Of a DNA stretch of 64,000 nucleotides, positions 58,569-64,000 are shown piece after piece (the stretch's first letter is position 1; each line of letters opens with the position of its first letter). The position numbers were made by a program, and so were the translations under genes. Source of the DNA: Streptomyces ureilyticus (GTDB lineage Bacteria > Actinomycetota > Actinomycetes > Streptomycetales > Streptomycetaceae); contig NZ_JAAKZX010000027.1 of assembly GCF_011045025.1 (NCBI RefSeq), forward strand, positions 1 through 64,000. The letters run 5' to 3'. A model generated the notes under the pieces. The model was not told the origin of the DNA, searched no databases, and worked only from the letters and a program-made list of their open reading frames with translations.

Positions 58569-59878
58569 CAGCCCCAGTTCCCGGCGGGCCCGCGATAGCC
58601 GTACGCGACCAGGTCGTCGAGGCAGGACAGAGGCGCATGCGGTACGACCCTGCCGTCGGCCGTCTCGGCGAACACCTCGCTGGACAGGACGCGTCCATCG
58701 ACGCCGTTGACCTCACGGATCGAGGTGACCATGCGCTGAAGTCGGCCGCCCGTCTGGTAGTTGTTGCGCCGCTGGATGAACACGACGAAGTTCACGGCGC
58801 CCGCCACGAGCATCTGGCTGGCCTCGATGGGCAGCCGCTCGTTGGCCTGGAGCGCGTACGTCGAAATACGGTTGAAGACCTCGCTGGAGCTGTTCGCGTG
58901 GATCGTGGACAGCGAGCCGTCGTTGCCCTGCGACATCGCGTTCAGCATGGTCACGATCTCGTCGCCGAGGACCTCACCGACGATGACGCGCGAGGGGTTC
59001 ATACGCAGCGACCGGCGGACGAGTTCGGCCATCGAAATCGTGCCCTGGCCCTCGGAGTTGGGCAGGCGCTCCTCGAACGCGACCACGTTGGGGTGCAGGT
59101 CGGGGAACTGGTCGAGGCCGAGCTCCAGGGCGCGCTCGACGGTGATGAGGCGCTCGTGCGGCGGGATCTCGTTGGCGAGCGCGCGCAGCAGGGTCGTCTT
59201 ACCGGCGTTGGTGGCGCCCGCGATCATGATGTTCTTACGGGCCCGGACGGCGCAGGCGAGGAAGTGCCCGATCTCGGGCGTGAGCGTTCCGTTGCCGACG
59301 AGGTCCGACATGAAGACCTTGCCCATGCGCGCGCGGCGGATGGACAGGGCCGGGCGCCGAGTGACGTCCATGACGGCGGACAGTCGCGAACCGTCCGGCA
59401 GCCGCAGGTCGAGCTGCGGGTTCGCGGAGTCGAAGGGCCGGGAGGAGAGACCGGAGTACGCGCCGAGGATCTGGATGAGCTCGATGAGCTCTTCGTCGTT
59501 CTCGGCGACGGGATCGGCCTTGACCTCCTCGCCGTTCGCGTAGCCGACGAAGACCTGGTCGTACCCGTTGATGTCGATGTTCTCGACCTCGGGGTTGTCG
59601 AGCAGCGGCTGAAGCCGGCCGACTCCGAAGAGGGCGGCGTGCACGGCGGCCGCGTACTGCTCCTCGGTCTCGGCATCCAGTGGCGTACGACCGGAGTTGA
59701 TCTCCGTACGGGCGTACTCCTCGAGGATCTGGGCGATGACCGCGCGGGCGTAGTGCCGCTCGTCCTCGTTGGACATCGGCGTGACGCCGGAGACCTGGTC
59801 GAGGCGGCGCTGCTCGGCGATGCGGTCGCCGGCCTCCTGCCGGAACCGCTTGACCAGCTGGTGGTCGACAGCGGTCAT
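58568..59878 (-). CDS. tadA: TadA/CpaF secretion ATPase
   Basis: 436-residue hexameric ATPase powering Tad pilus assembly. Walker A AGATNAGKTTLLRAL near 225; Asp box around ERALELGLDQFPDLHP; Walker B RVIVGEVLGDE; His box LSTIHANSSSE. ATG 59878 overlaps tadZ stop by 4 bases. Confidence 0.95.
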   Translation of the reverse strand: MTAVDHQLVKRFRQEAGDRIAEQRRLDQVSGVTPMSNEDERHYARAVIAQILEEYARTEINSGRTPLDAETEEQYAAAVHAALFGVGRLQPLLDNPEVENIDINGYDQVFVGYANGEEVKADPVAENDEELIELIQILGAYSGLSSRPFDSANPQLDLRLPDGSRLSAVMDVTRRPALSIRRARMGKVFMSDLVGNGTLTPEIGHFLACAVRARKNIMIAGATNAGKTTLLRALANEIPPHERLITVERALELGLDQFPDLHPNVVAFEERLPNSEGQGTISMAELVRRSLRMNPSRVIVGEVLGDEIVTMLNAMSQGNDGSLSTIHANSSSEVFNRISTYALQANERLPIEASQMLVAGAVNFVVFIQRRNNYQTGGRLQRMVTSIREVNGVDGRVLSSEVFAETADGRVVPHAPLSCLDDLVAYGYRGPAGNWG

Positions 59879-60726
59879 CGGCCGGCCCCCGCGGTGGGCT
59901 GCCCGCCCGGCCCGCCGGCCGGTACGGCCCAGGCCGCCCCGAACTGCTGGTAGAGGTCCGCGGTCACCTTGCGCGCCGAGCGGATGAGCAGCGCCTTGTC
60001 GAGCCGGCCGCGCCTGCGTCCGGCCAACTGGTCGGCGCCGGACGGGTCGTCGGCGAGCGTGCCCACGACGCGGGCGCCGGTCTGCGCGGCCACCAGCATG
60101 TCGTTGACCTGGTGGACGAGCTTGGCGGAGTCGCTCGGGTCGGCGATGAGGATGACGCCGATGAGCGGGGTCGCGAGGGAGGCCGCGCCGCGGGCGCCGC
60201 CGTGCAGCTTGGCGGTGAGGGCGGCGGCCCGGTCGCGTACACGCGCGATGGCCTCCGGCTCGGTGCGGGAGATGAGGAGGACGAGGGCGGCCTGCGAGAA
60301 CATCTCGACGGCGGGGGTGTCCCCGGCGACCCGGCCGCAGTCGGCGATGACGTCGGCGGGCGCGTTCGGCGAGTCGGCGAGGTGGGCGAAGGCCCGGCCG
60401 AGGGTCGGCCACAGCCCGGCGAGCCCGGCGGCCTGCTCGGCGTTCCCGAGCCCGACCAGCACCTCGAGTCCACCGCTCAACGGCTGTACGTGGTCCCAGA
60501 GTTGATCCGGTACGAGGCCCCGGCGCGCGGTGGCGGCGATGGACAGCATGCCGGTGTTGGGGTTCAGCGGACCACCGTGCGCGGCGGCACTGCGGTACAC
60601 GAGGTCACCACCGGCCGGATCGGTCTCCGCCAGCAGAACCCGGCGGGGCCAGACCGCGGCGAGGGCGACGGCGGCCGTGGTGACGCCGGGGGAACCCTTG
60701 TCGGCGGCGAGAGCGATGAGCGCCAT
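59875..60726 (-). CDS. tadZ: TadZ/CpaE-like MinD-family protein
   Basis: 283 residues. Deviant P-loop DKGSPGVTTAAVALAA at 9-24 lacks the standard KGGxGKT; ADCGRVAGDTPAVEMF is the switch region. In Tad systems it places the machine at the pole. Loss of canonical P-loop Lys is also seen in other TadZ. Confidence 0.8.
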   Translation of the reverse strand: MALIALAADKGSPGVTTAAVALAAVWPRRVLLAETDPAGGDLVYRSAAAHGGPLNPNTGMLSIAATARRGLVPDQLWDHVQPLSGGLEVLVGLGNAEQAAGLAGLWPTLGRAFAHLADSPNAPADVIADCGRVAGDTPAVEMFSQAALVLLISRTEPEAIARVRDRAAALTAKLHGGARGAASLATPLIGVILIADPSDSAKLVHQVNDMLVAAQTGARVVGTLADDPSGADQLAGRRRGRLDKALLIRSARKVTADLYQQFGAAWAVPAGGPGGQPTAGAGR

Positions 60727-60749
60727 GTCTCTTGTTGTCTCTCTCGCCC

Positions 60750-61472
60750 TTAGTTGCCGGGCACGAGGACGACGGCGACCTCGCCCGCGGCGGCGGCCTG
60801 GGCCAGGGCGGGGACGTCGTCCTGGTCTACGAGCACCGTGACGGAGATGTTGCCGGTGCTGATGGTGGCGTCGTCGCCGCTGCTCTTGGTGTTCACGCGC
60901 GCGTTGTCGACGAGGAGGGTGTCGGTGCCTGTGGCGGTGCCGCCGGACGAGGAGTTGTCGGAGTTGGAGCCGGTGCTCGTCTTGCTGGCGCGGTAGGCGG
61001 CGACGACATCGCCGGGCTTGATGTTGGCCGGGTACTGGCCCTCCTTGAGGGCGAGGCCTACGGAGGCTTTGCCGGCGGGGAGGGATGCCTTCTTCGCGAA
61101 CATGTCGCCGATGACGACGGTGCCCTTGTAGATGGGCGACTTGGCTTTGAGGGTCTTGAGGGTCTCGCGCTGCTCCCAGCGGACGTACCTGATGGCGGAG
61201 TCTTCCGCGACCAGGACGGAGGTGATGTTGTTGTCGGTGACGGGCTCGCCGGCCTGGATGGTCTTCGTCACCTGGATGACCTCAATACGATCCCCGGCGC
61301 GCAGCACGAGCATCGTCGCCCCCAGCGCCCCGACCAGGATGAGCAGCACGGCGAGAGCGGCGAGTGCCGGTTTGCGCTCGCGAGGTGGCGCGGGAAGGCG
61401 CTCACCCATGGCCGGCTGAGCCGGCGCCGCGGAACGGTTGTTACCCGCCCCCGTACGCTCTTGGATCTTCAC
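60750..61472 (-). CDS. SAF-domain protein, CpaB/RcpC-like
   Basis: 240 residues. One membrane helix near 35-57 (LAALAVLLILVGALGATMLVL), then a SAF domain (IEVIQVTKTIQAGEPVTDNNI; LALKEGQYPANIKPGDVVAAY). First gene of the tad operon; GTG at 61472 follows GGGGAG. No outer-membrane secretin exists, as expected in a Gram-positive. Confidence 0.85.
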   Translation of the reverse strand: MKIQERTGAGNNRSAAPAQPAMGERLPAPPRERKPALAALAVLLILVGALGATMLVLRAGDRIEVIQVTKTIQAGEPVTDNNITSVLVAEDSAIRYVRWEQRETLKTLKAKSPIYKGTVVIGDMFAKKASLPAGKASVGLALKEGQYPANIKPGDVVAAYRASKTSTGSNSDNSSSGGTATGTDTLLVDNARVNTKSSGDDATISTGNISVTVLVDQDDVPALAQAAAAGEVAVVLVPGN

Positions 61473-61915
61473 GCAACCGCTCCCCGTACACCCAAGAAGG
61501 TTTCCGTCATTTGGGACACTCCATTCGGCATCGGACGTACCGCCCGACCTGCCCGAATAGCCAGCGACTTGAGTGCTGGAATGAGTGTCAAGTCATCGCA
61601 CCGTATCAGGGGCGCATAAGCCCCTCAAGGCGCGCCAACGATCGCGAACCTCACAGGACTCGACGTTATCCAAGCGCAACGAAGGCCGGTTGATTCCCCG
61701 TTGAGTACGGGCCTTCCTGAGCAGGTTCCGCTGTGCGAGCGCGAACGGCGTGACGCCCGCGAGACACGTGACCGTCATACGGAGGCCACTGTTCCTGCAC
61801 GAATTACTCACGAGTTAAGAAGGGGGTGGCGTGGGCCGCGGGATGACCTCCCAGGTCGGAGGGCGCACCGCGACCGCGCCCTCGCGCCTCCGGTGACGGT
61901 GAGTGTTCAGGCTTG

Positions 61916-61945
61916 TTGACAGTGTGAGGGGCGGTACCCCAGGAT
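61916..61945 (+). promoter_or_regulatory. Sigma-HrdB-type promoter
   Basis: Perfect TTGACA at 61916-61921, 18-base spacer, CAGGAT at 61940-61945 (TAGGAT-like). Predicted start near 61952. Confidence 0.55.
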
Positions 61946-61949
61946 CTGT

Positions 61950-61983
61950 GGACCGCGTTCCCGCTTCGAGTTCGAGCGGGTCC
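61950..61983 (+). other. Leader stem-loop
   Basis: GGAC (61950-61953) with GTCC (61980-61983), and CCCGCT (61960-61965) with AGCGGG (61975-61980), form a two-part stem at the predicted transcript start. Confidence 0.4.
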
Positions 61984-62220
61984 GCGCACGGGGAACGTCG
62001 TCTGCCCGACGAACAGTTGGGCCTTTCCTGGTGCAACTCCGGTGGCTTGCAAGCCCCGTAGAGCACCGGCATCGCCATCGGCACCTCGACCGCGTAGCGC
62101 TGTGTGGCTCTTCCGCGCTGCGGCTGTGCCTCGTTATGGCCATGCCGCTGTGGTGCCGTGCCGCTGTGCTGCCTGCGCGAGTAGATCCCCCCACAATCAC
62201 AACACCACAAGGAGCATGTC

Positions 62221-62823
62221 TTGCTGCACCAGAAAACCGCCCTGCGCGTCGCCGCGCCCGTCGCCGTTCTCGCGCTCGCGCTGACGGCGTGCGGCGGCGG
62301 GGAGGACAAGGCCGACGCGAAGAAGCCCGCCGGCAAGGCGAAGGCGGCGGCAACTCCGGCCGAGGCGGCCTCCGGTGGCGAGATGTCCACGGGCGAGAGC
62401 GCCGAGGGCAAAGTCGAGGAAGAGGACGGCAAGGTCACGTACGACATCACCGCCATGAAGGTGGACGTCGGTACCGAGGCCGAGGCCCAGAAACTGGTGC
62501 AGGACAAGGTGGACGCCAAGGGCATGGTGCTCGCGGTCGCGCACCTCAAGTTCACGCACAAGGGCGGCCCGGCCCTGACGTCCGACTCCGACGCGGCCGA
62601 CGGCACCAGCATCTGGGCGGACGGCAAGCGGGGCGCCCTGCTCATCGGCGCCGCCGACGACGCGCCCGGCTGCGAGGACCCGTACGACGTCGAGAGCTGG
62701 AAGACGGGCGAGAGCCACACCTTCTGCGACTCGTACCTGATCCCGGCGAACGCCAAGGAGATGGAGGTCCGCTGGGCGGAGGAGGACGGGGAGCCGTTCA
62801 TCTGGAAGTTCCCCGGCCAGTAG
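62221..62823 (+). CDS. Lipoprotein of unknown function
   Basis: 200 residues. TTG start with AAGGAGC 7 bases upstream. Lipobox LALALTAC, Cys24, then Lys/Ala/Glu linker to about residue 65. The domain is beta-rich and has two Cys (GCEDPYD, FCDSY), probably a disulfide. Looks like an immunoglobulin-like DUF4352-type fold; not certain. 39 bases before the next lipoprotein gene. Confidence 0.75.
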   Translation: MLHQKTALRVAAPVAVLALALTACGGGEDKADAKKPAGKAKAAATPAEAASGGEMSTGESAEGKVEEEDGKVTYDITAMKVDVGTEAEAQKLVQDKVDAKGMVLAVAHLKFTHKGGPALTSDSDAADGTSIWADGKRGALLIGAADDAPGCEDPYDVESWKTGESHTFCDSYLIPANAKEMEVRWAEEDGEPFIWKFPGQ

Positions 62824-62862
62824 GGCAGTTGCTTCCACCGGCCGCCATCGAAAGGAAGACGA

Positions 62863-63606
62863 ATGAAGAGATCCGCCGTCCTGACCGCCGGCGTCCTCTC
62901 CATCGCCGTACTCACCGGCCTGACCGCCTGCGGAGGCGGTGACTCGGAGACGGACGCGGCGGCGGACAAGCCCAAACCTGAGGCCTCGGCCACCCCTTCG
63001 AAGGGGCCGGGCCCGGCTGATCGCCTGGCGAAGCTCATGGTCACCCAGGCCGAGATAGGCGGTGACTACAACGTCGCGAAGGCAGACCTGGACGAGGAGT
63101 ACGCCTTCGCCAGGTCTCAGGACGAGGTCACCCTCGACAAGGCGGTCTGCGCCCCACTGGCGTACGCGATGAACCAGCTCCCGCTGGGCGAACCGCAGGC
63201 CTTCCTCCCCCATTTCGCGTCGATCAACCCGCTCACCAAACCGTCCAACTACATAACGCTCAACGCCTACGAGGAGGAGGGCAAGGCGGAGTCCGCCATG
63301 GCCGGCTTCTCCAAGGCGGTGGACTCCTGCGGCGCCGGCTTCACGGCCAAGGCGAACGGCAACAGCGGCAAGCACGACACCGTCACCGCGGAGAAGACCG
63401 ATGCGGCAGGCGACGAATCCCTCGCCTTCAAGTCCACGATGACGTTCAGGGGGGTCACGCATACGGTGCACGGCGCGGCCGTACGCAGCGCCGACGTCGT
63501 CGCCGTCTACTTCTCAGTGAACGGCTCGGCCATCTCCAAGGGCTACCCCAGCGACACGAAGATCCCGGCAGAGATCCTGAAGACGCAAAACGCGAAGCTC
63601 GGTTGA
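62863..63606 (+). CDS. Lipoprotein, sensor-domain-like
   Basis: 247 residues. Lipobox LTGLTAC with Cys23, Pro/Lys linker to about 48, then a domain with AKLMVTQAEIGGDYNVAK, VCAPLAYAMNQLP and a second Cys (DSCGAGF). Resembles PknH-like extracellular sensor domains. AAAGGAAGACGA precedes the ATG. Terminator follows. Confidence 0.75.
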   Translation: MKRSAVLTAGVLSIAVLTGLTACGGGDSETDAAADKPKPEASATPSKGPGPADRLAKLMVTQAEIGGDYNVAKADLDEEYAFARSQDEVTLDKAVCAPLAYAMNQLPLGEPQAFLPHFASINPLTKPSNYITLNAYEEEGKAESAMAGFSKAVDSCGAGFTAKANGNSGKHDTVTAEKTDAAGDESLAFKSTMTFRGVTHTVHGAAVRSADVVAVYFSVNGSAISKGYPSDTKIPAEILKTQNAKLG

Positions 63607-63617
63607 CGGGTGTGCGT

Positions 63618-63652
63618 CGGCCCGGGTACCTGGTCACCTGGTACCCGGGCCG
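63618..63652. terminator. Terminator between convergent genes
   Basis: CGGCCCGGGTACC and GGTACCCGGGCCG pair perfectly (13 bp) around a 9-base loop, 12 bases past the lipoprotein stop. Confidence 0.8.
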
Positions 63653-63705
63653 GTGCTTCACTCAGGCCCGATACGGGCCCCGATCCCTCTTAATCCCGAT
63701 CCCTC

Positions 63706-64000
63706 TTAGTAAGGGCCGTTGACGTTGTCGATCGAGCCGTACCGGTCGGCGGCGTAGTTGCAGGCCGCCGCGATGTTGGCGACCGGGTCGAACGGGTCCG
63801 TCGACGTACCGGGCACGTGGTAGGCCGAGAAGGTCGGGTCGATGGTCTGCAGGAGGCCCTTGGACGGGGTGCCGGCCGCGGCGTTGGAGTCCCAGTTGTT
63901 GATGGCCTGCGGATTCCCCGACGACTCCCGCATGACGTTGCGGTGGATGCCGTCGTACGAGCCCGGAATCCCATGCTGGGCCATGATGTCCAGCGCTTCC
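63706..64000 (-). CDS. Transglycosylase SLT-domain protein, C-terminal part (runs off window)
   Basis: Only the last 97 codons are present; the frame is open to the window edge. NVMRESSGNPQAINNWDSNAAAGTPSKGLLQTIDPTFSAY carries the catalytic Glu (RESSG) and the GLLQT motif; CNYAADRYGSIDNVNGPY ends the domain. Likely secreted lytic transglycosylase that cuts peptidoglycan. The N-terminal half lies outside the window. Confidence 0.85.
   Translation of the reverse strand, partial: EALDIMAQHGIPGSYDGIHRNVMRESSGNPQAINNWDSNAAAGTPSKGLLQTIDPTFSAYHVPGTSTDPFDPVANIAAACNYAADRYGSIDNVNGPY

Larger units (their letters stand above)
61473..62220. other. Divergent control region, tad operon / lipoproteins
   Basis: 748 bases without a supported gene. 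The right half holds a good plus-strand promoter (61916-61945), a stem-loop in the leader (61950-61983) and a long leader of about 270 bases before the lipoprotein gene. The left side is the tad promoter area; I see no clear hexamers there. Confidence 0.5.

Noticed and set aside
61593..61811. 72-codon minus-strand ORF in the tad/lipoprotein intergenic region
   Set aside because: Arg-rich composition without domain or ribosome binding site; looks like a chance frame.
61985..62075. GTGCAACTCCGGTGG resembling part of a cobalamin riboswitch
   Set aside because: No B12 box or surrounding helices, and the downstream genes are unrelated to cobalamin.

Overview
The base composition (high GC, strong G/C third-position bias), GTG/TTG starts, ATGA/GTGA gene overlaps and gene families (DUF397, DUF5753 regulators, BTAD proteins, futalosine-type menaquinone synthesis, Tad pilus genes, 14-gene nuo operon) point to a Streptomyces chromosome, in the conserved core. 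I see no prophage, CRISPR array, rRNA, tRNA or intact insertion sequence.

Layout. (1) 0.3-4.8 kb: korAB (2-oxoacid:ferredoxin oxidoreductase), then a divergent HxlR regulator / QorB-type quinone reductase pair. (2) 4.9-13 kb: RarD permease, PobA-type hydroxylase with an MFS exporter, a VOC protein, and an ABC exporter with a LolA-like secreted protein. (3) 13.1-14.05 kb: remains of a broken CHRD/DUF3455 gene. (4) 14.2-20 kb: polyprenyl diphosphate synthase, HAD phosphatase, fumarylacetoacetase, RecQ. (5) 20.1-36.2 kb: complete nuoA-N operon on the minus strand, with a candidate Rex/Crp operator upstream of nuoA. (6) 37-44 kb: NlpC/P60 hydrolase, geranylgeranyl-reductase-family enzyme, GNAT, PASTA protein, MenG, GH18 protein, amidohydrolase-like fragment, MqnC. 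(7) 44.2-50.1 kb: prepilin peptidase, a large LysM/BTAD membrane protein, lipoprotein and secreted protein of unknown function. (8) 50.1-52.6 kb: HATPase / XRE-DUF5753 / DUF397 regulatory trio, a very long palindromic terminator and a small peptide gene with a double-glycine leader. (9) 52.6-54.9 kb: helical WXG-like protein and a membrane Ser/Thr kinase. (10) 54.9-61.5 kb: Tad-type pilus/secretion operon. (11) 62.2-64 kb: two lipoproteins and a lytic transglycosylase cut by the window end.

Functional threads. Menaquinone making (polyprenyl synthase, MqnC, MenG, a possible side-chain reductase) flanks complex I, which uses menaquinone; KorAB and QorB extend the redox theme. The prepilin peptidase, three E+5 pseudopilins and TadZABC form a pilus-building set split by about 10 kb. 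The least explained parts are the double-glycine peptide (51904-52107), the small ORF upstream of it, the WXG-like/kinase pair, the secreted pair at 48.4-50.1 kb, the amidohydrolase-like fragment beside mqnC, and repeated short tandem duplications at gene 3' ends.
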